This document shows positions 29,132 through 39,755 of a stretch of DNA of 64,000 nt, in pieces. Source of the DNA: Moritella dasanensis ArB 0140 (lineage in GTDB: Bacteria > Pseudomonadota > Gammaproteobacteria > Enterobacterales > Moritellaceae); the NCBI RefSeq assembly GCF_000276805.1, contig NZ_AKXQ01000021.1, forward strand, positions 1-64,000, written 5' to 3'. Position numbers and translations under genes: made by a program. Position 1 is the stretch's first letter; each line of letters starts with the position of its first letter. The notes under the pieces are model-generated. The model saw only the letters and a program-made list of their open reading frames with translations, did no database searches and was not told where the DNA came from.

Positions 29132-30520
29132 TTGCTGACATTGCCGACTATTCTTCAAACCTTATCAATTTACCTTAATCCCCGTGTACTATTTATGGGA
29201 TTGTTTGGTTTCTCTTCTGGATTACCTATCCTTCTGGTTTTCTCGACATTGTCGTTTTGGCTACGTGAAGCAGGCGTTGAGCGTGCCAGCATTGGTTTCT
29301 TTAGCTGGATAGCCCTTGCTTATGGTTTTAAATGGGCTTGGTCACCGCTGATCGACCAGATCCAATTACCTTGGTTACACAACAAACTAGGGCGTCGTCG
29401 AAGCTGGCTACTATTTACCCAAATCATGATCATTGCCATGCTGATGATTATGGCCACCCAAGATCCACAACAAAGCGTGATCTTATTCATTATCGCGTCA
29501 TTGGGCTTGGCGCTTTTCTCTGCCACCCAAGATATCGCGGTAGATGCGTTTCGAATAGAAAGTGCCGATACTCACTTACAAGGGGCAATGGCGGCCACTT
29601 ACATGACAGGTTATCGTCTTGCCATGATCGTGGCTGGTGCTGGTTCATTAGCCATCGCTGCATTTTATGATAATAGCGCGGTCTATAATGCCGCGGCCTG
29701 GCAGTTCGCTTATGCTTGTATGGCGCTGTTTATGTTATTCGGGGTGTTTGCCACCTTGCTCTCCAAAGAACCAGTCGCTAAGCATAAAGTACAAGCCGTG
29801 CATAACATGCGTGATTTCCTTATCACCGGTATCGTCAAACCGCTTACCGACCTATTTCAACGTTATGGCAAAACCTGTCTGTTGCTGCTGGGGATTGTTA
29901 TCACTTATCGTATCAGTGACATTGTCATGGGCATTATGGCCAATCCTTTTTATGTCGATATGGGTTACTCAAAAGCAGAAGTGGCCACGGTAGCAAAAGT
30001 CTTTGGGGTTATCATGACACTAGTGGGCGCAGGATTAGGTGGCTTATTAGTCAATGGTTTTGGACTACTGTCTACTTTGTTACTCGGCGGTATATTAGCC
30101 GCGCTAACCAATGTGCTGTTTCATTGGATGGCGGGTAGCATGGCAACGAGTCAATTAATGGCGACACTGGCTTTGATACTGCCAGAGACCTGGTTACAAG
30201 CGCAAGACCCTGCCCTGCTGTTATTAACCTTGGTGATCAGTGCTGATAACTTAAGTGCCGGTATTGCCACTTGTGCCTTTGTGGTCTTTTTATCACGCTT
30301 AACCAATACCCAGTTTACTGCAACCCAATATGCACTGTTCTCATCCATCATGGTATTACTGCCGAAGTTTATTGCCGGATTCTCAGGGGTGATTGTCGAT
30401 GCGTGGGATTATTCAGCTTTCTTCATTGGCACCGCATTCTTAGGGGTGATTCCAGTGATCTTTATTATGGTATTAATTTACCTGCAGATAACCAAGCGCT
30501 TTAAATGGATTGAATCATAG
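29132..30520 (+). CDS. ampG: AmpG-like muropeptide permease (MFS)
   Basis: 462-residue, roughly 12-helix MFS transporter. The N-terminal pattern LFGFSSGLPILLVFSTLSFW, then FKWAWSPLID, GRRRSWLL and SATQDIAVDAFR matches AmpG, which imports GlcNAc-anhydroMurNAc peptides for cell-wall recycling. The start appears to be TTG 29132 (GGA upstream); a shorter start at the later MGLFGF methionine would cut the first helix. In E. coli ampG is next to yajG, as nearly here. Confidence 0.88.
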   Translation: MLTLPTILQTLSIYLNPRVLFMGLFGFSSGLPILLVFSTLSFWLREAGVERASIGFFSWIALAYGFKWAWSPLIDQIQLPWLHNKLGRRRSWLLFTQIMIIAMLMIMATQDPQQSVILFIIASLGLALFSATQDIAVDAFRIESADTHLQGAMAATYMTGYRLAMIVAGAGSLAIAAFYDNSAVYNAAAWQFAYACMALFMLFGVFATLLSKEPVAKHKVQAVHNMRDFLITGIVKPLTDLFQRYGKTCLLLLGIVITYRISDIVMGIMANPFYVDMGYSKAEVATVAKVFGVIMTLVGAGLGGLLVNGFGLLSTLLLGGILAALTNVLFHWMAGSMATSQLMATLALILPETWLQAQDPALLLLTLVISADNLSAGIATCAFVVFLSRLTNTQFTATQYALFSSIMVLLPKFIAGFSGVIVDAWDYSAFFIGTAFLGVIPVIFIMVLIYLQITKRFKWIES

Positions 30521-30524
30521 CCAT

Positions 30525-30563
30525 AAAAAAAGCCTAACAGGTATCAACACGTTAGGCTTTTTT
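30525..30563. terminator. Terminator between ampG and yajQ
   Basis: AAAAAAGCCTAAC (30526-30538) pairs with GTTAGGCTTTTTT (30551-30563); A tract and T tract make it bidirectional. Confidence 0.9.
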
Positions 30564-30630
30564 GCTATGAGTAACTCAGTAATTTTAAAATAAAAAGTAA
30601 CTCGTCACTTTAAAATTAAGCGCTCAGCGA

Positions 30631-31113
30631 TTAATCTCTTTGGTTATCAAACTGGAACGGTTGACCTAGTTCAGCAGCTCTGATGTGTTGCATAACAGCT
30701 TGTAAGTCATCACGCTTTTTACCAACAACGCGCACTTTGTCGCCTTGAATAGATACTTGCACTTTAATCTTGCTGTCTTTAATTGATTTTACAACTTTCT
30801 TAGCAACTGCGCCTTCGATACCTTGTAAAAACTCAACGTCTGCACTGCACGTTTTACCTGAAAATTCAGTTTTACCTACGCTCATCGAAGATGAATCAAT
30901 ATTACGCTTAACTAAGGCACTACGTAAAATGTCAGCCATTTGACGAAGTTGCATATCTTCATCTGTGCGCATTTTTACTTTTTCTTTAATCAGCTCAAAA
31001 CTTGCTTCAACACCACGGAAATCAAAACGTGTGCTTAATTCACGGTTTGCATTGTCAGTTGCGTTTTTCACTTCAACCATGTCAACTTCAGAAATAATAT
31101 CAAATTGCGGCAT
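30631..31113 (-). CDS. yajQ: YajQ family nucleotide-binding protein
   Basis: 160-residue protein with the YajQ opening [18 protein letters not shown] and C-terminal [13 protein letters not shown]. Members bind tRNA and nucleotides, and some bind cyclic di-GMP; the exact role here is unknown. Three consecutive ATGs occur; the third (31113) has AGGA at the right spacing and matches the family start. Confidence 0.93.
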   Translation of the reverse strand: MPQFDIISEVDMVEVKNATDNANRELSTRFDFRGVEASFELIKEKVKMRTDEDMQLRQMADILRSALVKRNIDSSSMSVGKTEFSGKTCSADVEFLQGIEGAVAKKVVKSIKDSKIKVQVSIQGDKVRVVGKKRDDLQAVMQHIRAAELGQPFQFDNQRD

Positions 31114-31273
31114 CATCATATCCTATTATTTATAATGATCTGATTATCTAATAGATGATAGCGGTAGTTCAACCATTAACTACGCAAGTAAGCCACTCGA
31201 TTGCATTAAGTTACGATTAATACAATAAATAAACGACTATAATTATATTAAGCTCCATTTTGTTGAGATTGGC

Positions 31274-31621
31274 ATGGCATTAAACAAACATAAATTTTGG
31301 TTTCGATTACTATTAGTCATCGTCATACTCGCGATCTGTATGCTTGCTTTTGGTAAACCCTCGACGAATATCCCCAAATTAAGCTACGACAAATTAAATC
31401 ACTTCATCGCCTTTGTGACATTAGCCTTGCTGTTTGATTATAGTTTCCCACATAGGACTATCACGCTGTTTATGACATTACTGGGATTTGGTATTTTCAT
31501 TGAGTTTATTCAAGGTATGATACCCGGTCGCACTACCAGTCATTGGGATATCATCGCCGATTTAGTCGGTATAACCAGTTACTTAATTCTTCAACCATTA
31601 CGAGCAAAAATACATGGCTAA
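31274..31621 (+). CDS. VanZ-like membrane protein
   Basis: 115 residues with about four hydrophobic segments and the VanZ-family features DKLNHFIAF, F-IEFIQ and a terminal HWDIIADLVG motif. The family's molecular role outside VanZ is unclear. Overlaps panE by 8 bases, so co-transcribed. Confidence 0.85.
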   Translation: MALNKHKFWFRLLLVIVILAICMLAFGKPSTNIPKLSYDKLNHFIAFVTLALLFDYSFPHRTITLFMTLLGFGIFIEFIQGMIPGRTTSHWDIIADLVGITSYLILQPLRAKIHG

Positions 31622-32513
31622 TTGGAACATTCTCGGCGCGGGTGCTATCGGGCATTTCTTTGCAGAAAAATTATTAAAATCAGGCCAACATGCCGCGTTT
31701 GTTTTACGTCCCGAAAGTGAATCGCATATTCGCAGTTTTAACTTTGAAAACTTAGCCGGTGAAAACACCAGTAATACCGTCATGGCACAAGCCAAACTCA
31801 CGCCTAAATGTGATTTTTTATTAGTGACTTTAAAAGCTCAAGATGTGCTCCCAGCATTAACCTTATTGCAATCACAAATTGATAAGCATTGTTGTATCGT
31901 GTTATTACACAATGGCATGGGTACGGCAGAGCAAACTGAAAAATTGTTTCCACGCCACGCTATCATGGTCGGCACCACATCCAACGGCGTATTGAAAGTC
32001 TCTGATGATCATGTTCGCCACACTGGCGCAGGTGTCACTTGGTTAGGGCCATTTAATAACCAGGCCAAACGCTACAAAGATATAGCCGAGCAATTATGGG
32101 CGTTGGAAGAATTAACCTGGTGTGATGATATTCGTCAGAAGTTGTGGCTTAAGCTCGTGATTAACTGTGCGATAAACCCGTTAACCGCGATCCATCAATG
32201 CAATAATGGCGAATTAGCAAAGCCAGCGTTACATCCACAGGTCGTTAAGATTGTGCAAGAGTTAGCATTAGTCTGTGAAAAAGCGCGCTTACCTTGGTCT
32301 TATGCCGAACTACAAGCTCAGGTTGATAACGTCATCGAGCGTACCGCTGAAAACTATTCTTCAATGCATCAAGACCAGCACTTTAATCGTCAGTCCGAAA
32401 TTGATTTTATTACCGGTTATGTACTGAAAGTGGCGAATGCCTACAGTATCCCTATACCAACGAACCAAGCTTTATTCGATAAAATCAAGCAGCAAGAAAG
32501 GGTATTAGTTTAA
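31614..32513 (+). CDS. panE: 2-dehydropantoate 2-reductase
   Basis: NADPH-dependent ketopantoate reductase making pantoate for coenzyme A. Dinucleotide motif GAGAIG at residues 8-13; the C-terminal domain holds the conserved KLVINCAINPLTA segment with the catalytic lysine, and a serine/asparagine-rich HQDQHFNRQSEIDFITGY. 299 residues. Confidence 0.93.
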   Translation: MANWNILGAGAIGHFFAEKLLKSGQHAAFVLRPESESHIRSFNFENLAGENTSNTVMAQAKLTPKCDFLLVTLKAQDVLPALTLLQSQIDKHCCIVLLHNGMGTAEQTEKLFPRHAIMVGTTSNGVLKVSDDHVRHTGAGVTWLGPFNNQAKRYKDIAEQLWALEELTWCDDIRQKLWLKLVINCAINPLTAIHQCNNGELAKPALHPQVVKIVQELALVCEKARLPWSYAELQAQVDNVIERTAENYSSMHQDQHFNRQSEIDFITGYVLKVANAYSIPIPTNQALFDKIKQQERVLV

Positions 32514-32525
32514 ACCCGAGATCAA

Positions 32526-32553
32526 AAAAGCCAGCAATCACTTGCTGGCTTTT
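32526..32553. terminator. Terminator between panE and thiI
   Basis: AAAAGCCAGCAA (32526-32537), loop TCAC, TTGCTGGCTTTT (32542-32553). Works for both converging genes. Confidence 0.9.
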
Positions 32554-32625
32554 ATTCATAACCTCGCTAAGACCTAAATCTCAAACCTTAGCCTCAGCAA
32601 TATTATTGCTTAAGGATATTAAAAG

Positions 32626-34080
32626 TTAAGGACGGTAAACTTTAACGTTACCATAACCTTTTTCAATCAAGTAAAGCGCTTGTAGCTTACTCATCACACC
32701 ACGATCACAGTATAGTAAGTAAGTCTTGTCTTGATCTAATTCACCGAACTGATTACCTAACTTAAAGAAAGGCATGTGCTGCACTTCAAGTCCATCCACA
32801 TCAAGTGGTGAATCTTCAACTTCATCGATACTACGAATGTCTAAGATCACTTCGTTTGCTGCGATTTCAGTTACTGCTTCAACATCGCTTACTTGTTCTT
32901 GTGTTTCTGTCGCGATTTGACGAATATCGATAACTTTAGCATCCATAACAACTTGGTCAATCAATGCCATATCGAATTTAGCTTCTTCCGCTTCAATCTT
33001 CTCTTTCACTGCTTTAACTGTTGGTTTATTTGAAATAACACCACAGTATTCAGGAATTGTTTCAGAGAATTCAGCCGTACCAATTTTACGCGCCGTATCG
33101 ATAATGTCTTGCTTATCAGCCACAATCAATGGGCGTAAAATCAGCATATCAGTAACAGAATCGATTAACGATAAGTTACGGATAGTTTGGCTTGATACTT
33201 GGCCTACTGCTTCACCCGTTACTAGCGCTTCGATACCGAGACGTTCTGCAACTTTAGACGCTGCGCGCATCATCATACGTTTCAGTACCACACCCATTTG
33301 CGAGTTATCTACTTTTTCTAAGATCTCTGCAACAACTGGATCGAACGGCACACTAATAAATTTAACTTTATGTGACGAGCTGTATTTGTTCCACAAGTAA
33401 TATGAAATTTGTTTCACACCGATCTCATGCGCATCACCGCCAAGATTGAAGAAACAGAAATGCGTACGACTACCACGTTTAATCGTTAAGTAGCTTGATA
33501 CTGCCGAGTCAAAACCGCCTGACATTAATGATAGAACATCTTCTTGTCCAGCCATTGGGAAACCACCCAGGCCTTCGTGGCGTTCAGTCACTAAATAAAG
33601 CTTTTCGTGTTCAATTTCAATTTTGATTGTTTCTTGTGGTTTTCTTAATTTAACACCAGCGGCATCAGTATGCTGATTTAAGCCACCGCCAACATAACGT
33701 TCTACGTCAATCGAGGTAAAATCATGTTTGCCGTTACGTTTAGCGCGTACACAGAATGTTTTACCCGCAAGCAAGTCTTTATAAACTGGTAATGCTTGTT
33801 GGAAAATATCATCCAGATCGGTAAAAGTAGATTCGTGTACTTCTAATGAATGGGCAATACCCGGAGTATTTCTTAATACTTCACGATAGAAGTCGCGGTT
33901 TTTATCACTGTCGTCGGTAGTACGAACAACAATTTTATCCCATTCAAGGATCACGCGAGCATGTTCATCTTCACGACGTAAAATATTACGTAAACTCGAT
34001 TGCAGCATTTTACTGAAACGCTGACGCACGGATTTACTTTTCATCATTACTTCTGGGAATATCTTTACAATAAATTTCAT
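32626..34080 (-). CDS. thiI: tRNA 4-thiouridine / thiazole sulfurtransferase ThiI
   Basis: Transfers sulfur to tRNA U8 and to ThiS for thiamine. 484 residues: N-terminal THUMP region, PP-loop [11 protein letters not shown], and a C-terminal rhodanese domain with catalytic cysteine in [11 protein letters not shown] start at ATG 34080 ([10 protein letters not shown]), the normal family N-terminus, with TAGG upstream. Confidence 0.96.
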   Translation of the reverse strand: MKFIVKIFPEVMMKSKSVRQRFSKMLQSSLRNILRREDEHARVILEWDKIVVRTTDDSDKNRDFYREVLRNTPGIAHSLEVHESTFTDLDDIFQQALPVYKDLLAGKTFCVRAKRNGKHDFTSIDVERYVGGGLNQHTDAAGVKLRKPQETIKIEIEHEKLYLVTERHEGLGGFPMAGQEDVLSLMSGGFDSAVSSYLTIKRGSRTHFCFFNLGGDAHEIGVKQISYYLWNKYSSSHKVKFISVPFDPVVAEILEKVDNSQMGVVLKRMMMRAASKVAERLGIEALVTGEAVGQVSSQTIRNLSLIDSVTDMLILRPLIVADKQDIIDTARKIGTAEFSETIPEYCGVISNKPTVKAVKEKIEAEEAKFDMALIDQVVMDAKVIDIRQIATETQEQVSDVEAVTEIAANEVILDIRSIDEVEDSPLDVDGLEVQHMPFFKLGNQFGELDQDKTYLLYCDRGVMSKLQALYLIEKGYGNVKVYRP

Positions 34081-34174
34081 GGTTTTGCCTACATCATAGT
34101 TCAAACAAACAGTTGGCCCAGCATTTCATCGCGCTGGGTGTTTAGCTGATATATTCGATTAACTTAAATCAAAA

Positions 34175-34209
34175 TAAAAAAAACGGGCGCACCTTTAGAT
34201 GAGCCCGTT
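34175..34209 (-). terminator. Terminator of ligB
   Basis: AACGGGC (34182-34188) pairs with GCCCGTT (34203-34209); on the minus strand it is followed by eight T. Confidence 0.85.
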
Positions 34210-34257
34210 CCTGTTGCTGGACAGCAGTATACCCAAAATGTCTAAATATGCAAGATG

Positions 34258-35484
34258 CTAACGACTGCTCACAAGCCTGGTTAATTGCGGTATTGCATTG
34301 CCTACTAACTCAATTTCGACTTGACTACCGACTTCAATCTTAGACTGTAATAACCACGGCTGAGAGCGACCAGAAACGCGGGTTACTTGATGTCCCGACA
34401 ACGCCAGTAGCTGCACATGAACAACAGGGGTAATACGTCCACTTTTCCCGATTTGATAAGTAATATCAGTGACATTACTGAAGCCTTTCGGACCCGTGAA
34501 TTTTAACGCCAACGCCCAGCGCGGTGCATGCTGGGTTTGACCATATTGACGTTGTCGAGCGCTTTTAGCTAACTTAATCACAATACCATCGAGTAATAAC
34601 GTCTCTGTATTTTGATAATGTGCGAACCAATAATCGATGTCTTTAGGGTTGTCGATGGCATGACTCATTTTCGACATATCAGCAAAGCCGAGCATGGCTA
34701 ACTGGGCTAACGCCATCACTTCGTCATTATAAGGAGCATCAACCCAACGCCAAGGCATAAAGCGCAGACTCATGACATCAGTTTGTGTTGGTGATAACTG
34801 GCTAGTGATACCCGCAGTCATATGACGAGAAGAAACATATTTACCGCGTTGCAGCCAATCTTGCTGACCAACATATAACTCGCCATGAATAACTAAAGTA
34901 TGTGGATAAGCGATAATACTGTCGACCGCATGACTGCGTAACATCAACGCCAATAAGTCACGACCGTGTTTGCCATTGCCTCTGCTTGATGCGGCCACGA
35001 GCATGCCTTTCTCATAAACCAATTCAACCGCCATGCCATCAACCTTAGGCTGAATTAACAGTTGCTGGTCGTGATGACGTTGGTAAAATTTATCGACCAG
35101 GCTTCTTTCCCTTACCGAGTTTAAACTGAGCATCTGCTGTCGGTGCAGCTGTCGATCATTATATTGCGCGGTCTGACTGCCAATCTGCGTTAATACCGGC
35201 GACAAGCACTGCGATAACACCCTAAGTTCATCGACGAGTAAATCAAATTCACCATCATGTAATAATGGCGTATTGCCAGCATAATAAATTTGTCGATGCT
35301 TAACGATCTGTGTTTCTAGGTAACTGATGCGGTGCTGATTAAGGACGCTTGGACAACGGGAGTGACTATCAGCACTTTTAGTCTGTGAATGGATTGATAA
35401 TACTGGTATAGCTTCAACAGCCAACAATGACTGGGTGTTTGATAGAAATAAGGGTACAAGTAATGAAGACGTGCGTATAAACAT
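34258..35484 (-). CDS. ligB: LigB-type NAD+-dependent DNA ligase, short form
   Basis: 408 residues from ATG 35484 (GGAA five bases upstream). Adenylation domain with the nucleophile motif KVDG (K147), an SRGNGKHGRD segment, GELYV, DGIVIKL and WALALKF, followed by an OB-fold region ending near VEIELVGNAIP. Zinc finger, helix-hairpin-helix and BRCT regions of LigA are absent. It is shorter than the ~560-residue E. coli LigB, and the stop is followed by a terminator, so no lost 3' part is visible. Like E. coli LigB it begins with a signal-peptide-like stretch (SSLLVPLFLSNTQSLLA). Confidence 0.85.
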   Translation of the reverse strand: MFIRTSSLLVPLFLSNTQSLLAVEAIPVLSIHSQTKSADSHSRCPSVLNQHRISYLETQIVKHRQIYYAGNTPLLHDGEFDLLVDELRVLSQCLSPVLTQIGSQTAQYNDRQLHRQQMLSLNSVRERSLVDKFYQRHHDQQLLIQPKVDGMAVELVYEKGMLVAASSRGNGKHGRDLLALMLRSHAVDSIIAYPHTLVIHGELYVGQQDWLQRGKYVSSRHMTAGITSQLSPTQTDVMSLRFMPWRWVDAPYNDEVMALAQLAMLGFADMSKMSHAIDNPKDIDYWFAHYQNTETLLLDGIVIKLAKSARQRQYGQTQHAPRWALALKFTGPKGFSNVTDITYQIGKSGRITPVVHVQLLALSGHQVTRVSGRSQPWLLQSKIEVGSQVEIELVGNAIPQLTRLVSSR

Positions 35485-35723
35485 CTGAGTTCCAAACAAT
35501 ATGGTGATACAATTCAGTATGATAAACAAGATGGAAGTTAACCGATTAATTTCATGGCGGTGAACAGAAGCGTCGAATAGCGTAACTTTCGCGGACTGTT
35601 AATCGTGTGCCATCACAAATCAGTAACTCAATGAATGCGTATTAATGTGGCTTATTTACGTGTTTGCACGCATTGCACGAAACGATATTCTTGAACTTAC
35701 TTCATCATCAACTACACTAAGAT

Positions 35724-35729
35724 TATAAT
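35724..35729 (+). promoter_or_regulatory. Candidate -10 box of the 77-residue gene
   Basis: Perfect TATAAT, 31 bases before the ATG at 35760. The -35 at the right spacing (TTCATC, 35701-35706) is poor. Confidence 0.4.
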
Positions 35730-35759
35730 TCCCAACGTTCTGTCCTGAGAGGTATTACC

Positions 35760-35993
35760 ATGCAACTTTCCGATATCAAAAGCATGTATCACAGACATGA
35801 GTTAGTCGAAGCAATTGTCGAACCCTCATTAGTCGCGAATGGATGGATAGTAGAATTTAAATCTGAGAATGGCGATATTATTCCGCTTACTGATTTTAGT
35901 GGCCATGAGAAATGTTATCGAAACTTAGATATTGCCACTGCCACCGCACAACAAGTCGGTTTTCCGAGTGTCAGAATAGACGAATCATTTTAA
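35760..35993 (+). CDS. Small protein of unknown function
   Basis: 77 residues. GAGAGGT precedes the ATG at a good distance, supporting translation. Acidic, no signal peptide. The pattern (VEFKSENGDIIPLTDFSG, then a C-terminal repeat-like IATATAQQVGFPSVRI) suggests a compact alpha/beta protein, but I recognise no family. Followed by a hairpin. Confidence 0.7.
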   Translation: MQLSDIKSMYHRHELVEAIVEPSLVANGWIVEFKSENGDIIPLTDFSGHEKCYRNLDIATATAQQVGFPSVRIDESF

Positions 35994-36019
35994 CTCTCCA
36001 ATAACCAGTCAGCAAGGAT

Positions 36020-36046
36020 ATGGTCAGCAGATATGACGCTGACCAT
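36020..36046 (+). terminator. Hairpin after the 77-residue gene
   Basis: ATGGTCAGC (36020-36028) pairs with GCTGACCAT (36038-36046), followed by TTATCTAATT. A modest terminator. Confidence 0.5.
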
Positions 36047-36089
36047 TTATCTAATTACCGCTTAAAATAATCACATATATCGTTACGAA

Positions 36090-36596
36090 TTACGGTTCAA
36101 AACCTTTACGCATAAATGCTTTACCGTCACAATTTGCACAAGGTAATACAACCGCAGGATGAAATAATTCTTTTTTATAACCGCAGCGCACACACATTAA
36201 TAAACCAAAGCCCACTTTATCACCGGATTTATAATGTCCTTGATGCTGCAAATCGTCTCCGACCTCAGTCCACTCGACTTGGGTCTTATCCGTTATCGAT
36301 GCGAGCGTCTCCCAAGTGACTTTATCCCATGCTTGATACCATGCTGATAATTTAAAGTCCGCAAGGCTGGTTTGATAATCTTTATTAAATTCACCAAGAT
36401 CATGGCGAATATAAGCCGACGCTTCCGTTAACTCTTTTTTGGTTAAGTCTCCCGCTGCGCCTAAATACGCCTCGGCTTTCAGCATAAATCGTTGCGTAAA
36501 ATCATTACCCATAAATACATCCCCTTTTTTATAAGTCAGAGGATGTACAGATAACTTACGCACTGAATTTTGATATTGAGTGTTTAATTTAGCCAT
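36090..36596 (-). CDS. ybeL: YbeL-like zinc-ribbon protein
   Basis: 168 residues, helical N-terminal part and a C-terminal zinc ribbon CVRCGY...CANCDG. Matches the DUF1451/YbeL family (function unknown). GGAGG sits five bases before ATG 36596, which decides the start over ATG 36608. Divergent from leuS, as ybeL is in E. coli. Confidence 0.85.
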   Translation of the reverse strand: MAKLNTQYQNSVRKLSVHPLTYKKGDVFMGNDFTQRFMLKAEAYLGAAGDLTKKELTEASAYIRHDLGEFNKDYQTSLADFKLSAWYQAWDKVTWETLASITDKTQVEWTEVGDDLQHQGHYKSGDKVGFGLLMCVRCGYKKELFHPAVVLPCANCDGKAFMRKGFEP

Positions 36597-36926
36597 ATAA
36601 ACCTCCAAACTAATTTAATAACAAACCTTGCCGTTTTATCAAAAAAAAGTAATCTCAATTCACGATGAAAAAATCTTTTTGTTCTGTAACCGTGACGATT
36701 TAACGATGATAAAAAAGCCATTACTATAACTTAAGTATATGCCAAAATGCCCAGCCAACAAGCGGTCTGCATCACATACTTTCCTTGTAAAATCCACGGT
36801 TCTGCATTATCAGTCAGGAAATCTTATCGCTATCTGCAAATGAAACTTGTTGCCCTCTCTGTGCTAAGGTATTCTATGGCAAAATTTTGTTTCTAAATCC
36901 TACCAAGAACAGACTGGATATTACCC
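36597..36926. other. 330-base region between ybeL and leuS
   Basis: No gene seen. A weak leuS promoter could be TTGTTG (36847-36852) with TATTCT (36870-36875), spacing 17, but this is poor. No leader peptide or attenuator was evident. Confidence 0.4.
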
Positions 36927-39533
36927 ATGCAAGAACAATATACTCCAAGCAGTATCGAACCTCAGGTTCAACAACACTGGCAAGAAAATAAAACATTCGA
37001 AGTAAAAAACGACGAAAATAAAGAAAAATTTTACTGCTTGTCTATGTTCCCATACCCAAGTGGTAGACTGCACATGGGCCACGTACGTAACTATACAATT
37101 GGCGACGTAATCGCGCGTTTCCAACGTATGCAAGGCAAAAACGTATTGCAACCTATTGGTTGGGATGCATTTGGTCTACCAGCTGAAAATGCAGCAATCA
37201 AGAACAACACTGCACCTGCGCCTTGGACATATGAAAACATTGATTACATGAAAGGTCAGCTAACGTCTCTAGGCTTTGGTTATGACTGGAGTCGTGAAAT
37301 CGCAACATGTACACCAGAGTACTACCGTTGGGAACAAGAGTTCTTCACTAAACTATTCAACAAAGGTTTAGTTTACAAGAAGACATCATCAGTTAACTGG
37401 TGTCCAAACGATGAAACGGTACTGGCTAACGAACAAGTAAATGACGGTTGTTGCTGGCGTTGTGATACCCCTGTAGAACAGAAAGAAATTCCACAGTGGT
37501 TCATTAAGATCACCGAATACGCAGACGAGCTACTCACATCAATTGATGATCTTGATGGCTGGCCTGAACAAGTTAAAACAATGCAACGTAACTGGATCGG
37601 CCGCAGTGAAGGTATCGAACTAGACTTCACAGTTGAAGCTTCTCCTATAATAAAAAGCAGTGATGAACTAAGCAAGCTATCGGTATACACAACACGTCCA
37701 GACACAGTGATGGGCGTAACGTATGTTGGTATCGCAGCAGGTCACCCACTTGCAGAGCAAGCAGCATTAACAAACCCAGCACTAGCAGAATTCAACCTTG
37801 AATGTAAAAACATGAAAGTGGCTGAAGCTGATCTAGAAAAAATGGAAAAGAAAGGCATGGCTACTGGCCTATACGCTATTCATCCATTAAATGGTCGTAA
37901 AGTACCTGTATACGTAGCAAACTTCGTATTAATGGGTTACGGCACTGGCGCAGTAATGGCGGTTCCAGCTCACGACCAACGTGACTATGAATTCGCAACG
38001 AAATACGGCATCGATATTGTTCCGGTTATTAAACCAAGCGACGGTAGCGAGCTAGATGTTTCTGAAGTAGCATTCACTGAAAAAGGTGTATTGTTTAATT
38101 CAGGTGAATTCGACGGCTTAGAATTTGGCGCAGCAGTAGATGCAATCGCGGCTAAATTAGAAGCAAACGGTCAAGGCACCAAGAAAGTTAACTTCCGTCT
38201 ACGTGACTGGGGTGTTTCTCGCCAACGTTATTGGGGTGCTCCAATCCCAATGTTGACACTTGAAGATGGTTCAGTTGTACCAACACCTGCAGACCAACTG
38301 CCAGTTATCTTACCTGAAGATGTTAAAATGGACGGTATTCAAAGTCCAATTAAAGCCGATTTAGAATGGGCTAAAACCACATACAACGGTCAACCAGCAC
38401 TACGTGAAACAGACACATTTGATACCTTCATGGAATCATCTTGGTACTATGCACGTTACTGTAGCGCAACATCAGAAACTGAAATGCTAAACCGTGATGA
38501 TGCAAATCACTGGTTACCAGTAGATCAGTATGTTGGTGGTATTGAACACGCCTGTATGCATTTATTATATGCCCGTTTCTTCCATAAATTGCTACGTGAT
38601 GAGCAAATGGTTGATAGCAACGAACCGTTCAAACGTCTACTTTGTCAAGGTATGGTACTTGCTGATGCATACTACTACACCAACGACAACGGCGGCCGTG
38701 TTTGGGTTTCTCCATTAGACGTAACAGTTGAGCGTGACGAAAAAGGTCAACCAACTAAGTACATCGACAATGAAGGCAATGAACTTGTTTATACAGGCAT
38801 GACAAAAATGTCTAAGTCTAAAAACAACGGTATTGACCCACAAACAATGATCGAACGTTTTGGTGCTGATACAGTACGCCTATTCATGATGTTTGCAGCA
38901 CCAGCTGACCAAACACTAGAATGGCAAGACTCGGCAGTAGAAGGCGCACACCGTTTCCTACGTCGTATCTGGACATTAGCTTACAACCACATCAGTAAAG
39001 GTGACGTTGTTGCGCTAGATGTTGCAGCACTGAACGGCAAGCAAAAAGAACTACGTCGTGAGATCCATAAAACAATTGCCAAGGTATCTGATGATATCGA
39101 ACGTCGTCAAACGTTCAATACTGCAATTGCATCTGTTATGGAACTGATGAACAAGCTAGCTAAAGCACCACAAGAGTCAGAGCAAGACCGCGCACTACTT
39201 CAAGAAGCATTAGTGGCTGTTGTTCGTCTACTTGCACCTATCACGCCACACATCTGTTTTGAACTCTGGGGCAAATTAGGTCAAGAAGGTAGTATCGACG
39301 AAGCACTATGGCCTGTTGCTGATAAAGCGGCGATGGTTGAGTCTGAAAAACTAATCATCGTGCAAGTGAACGGTAAACTGCGTGCTAAATTAACAGTACC
39401 AGCTGACGCAACACGTGAATCTGTTGAAGCATTAGCCAATGCAGATGAGAACGTAACTAAGTTCACTGACGGTAAAACAGTACGTAAAGTAATTTTCGTA
39501 CCAGGTAAATTACTGAACATTGTTGCAAACTAA
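36927..39533 (+). CDS. leuS: Leucyl-tRNA synthetase
   Basis: Class I synthetase, 868 residues. HIGH-type motif HMGH at 49-52 and KMSKS at 627-631; the editing domain (about 220-410) includes TTRPDT and [15 protein letters not shown]. Essential enzyme charging tRNA-Leu. ATG start. Begins a run of genes on the plus strand, but two hairpins separate it from lptE. Confidence 0.98.
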   Translation: MQEQYTPSSIEPQVQQHWQENKTFEVKNDENKEKFYCLSMFPYPSGRLHMGHVRNYTIGDVIARFQRMQGKNVLQPIGWDAFGLPAENAAIKNNTAPAPWTYENIDYMKGQLTSLGFGYDWSREIATCTPEYYRWEQEFFTKLFNKGLVYKKTSSVNWCPNDETVLANEQVNDGCCWRCDTPVEQKEIPQWFIKITEYADELLTSIDDLDGWPEQVKTMQRNWIGRSEGIELDFTVEASPIIKSSDELSKLSVYTTRPDTVMGVTYVGIAAGHPLAEQAALTNPALAEFNLECKNMKVAEADLEKMEKKGMATGLYAIHPLNGRKVPVYVANFVLMGYGTGAVMAVPAHDQRDYEFATKYGIDIVPVIKPSDGSELDVSEVAFTEKGVLFNSGEFDGLEFGAAVDAIAAKLEANGQGTKKVNFRLRDWGVSRQRYWGAPIPMLTLEDGSVVPTPADQLPVILPEDVKMDGIQSPIKADLEWAKTTYNGQPALRETDTFDTFMESSWYYARYCSATSETEMLNRDDANHWLPVDQYVGGIEHACMHLLYARFFHKLLRDEQMVDSNEPFKRLLCQGMVLADAYYYTNDNGGRVWVSPLDVTVERDEKGQPTKYIDNEGNELVYTGMTKMSKSKNNGIDPQTMIERFGADTVRLFMMFAAPADQTLEWQDSAVEGAHRFLRRIWTLAYNHISKGDVVALDVAALNGKQKELRREIHKTIAKVSDDIERRQTFNTAIASVMELMNKLAKAPQESEQDRALLQEALVAVVRLLAPITPHICFELWGKLGQEGSIDEALWPVADKAAMVESEKLIIVQVNGKLRAKLTVPADATRESVEALANADENVTKFTDGKTVRKVIFVPGKLLNIVAN

Positions 39534-39545
39534 GTAGCTGACTAA

Positions 39546-39571
39546 ATAAGTCGTGGACTAAGACGACTTAT
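39546..39571 (+). terminator. Weak hairpin after leuS
   Basis: ATAAGTCGT (39546-39554) pairs with ACGACTTAT (39563-39571); no T tract. Confidence 0.4.
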
Positions 39572-39650
39572 CACCACTAAATACAACCTTAATTGATAAT
39601 CTATTAACGCTGTATTTAGTCGGTTAATCGTCAATTTAGCCACAAATAAT

Positions 39651-39704
39651 AAGCCCTGTATTCTGCTTTTATTTTTATAGTAGAATACAGGGCTTTTTTG
39701 TTTT
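39651..39704 (+). terminator. Strong terminator after leuS
   Basis: AAGCCCTGTATTCT (39651-39664) pairs perfectly with AGAATACAGGGCTT (39682-39695), followed by TTTTGTTTTT. It would separate leuS from lptE unless read-through occurs. Confidence 0.88.
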
Positions 39705-39755
39705 TAGATTACGTGTAAAATTACCTACAACTAACTTATCTATTTTGTAGGCATT

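Noticed and set aside
34175-34258. ligB broken by a frameshift with a lost 3' part
   Set aside because: A strong terminator lies within 50 bases of the stop, and I see no ligase-like sequence between, so the short form looks genuine.
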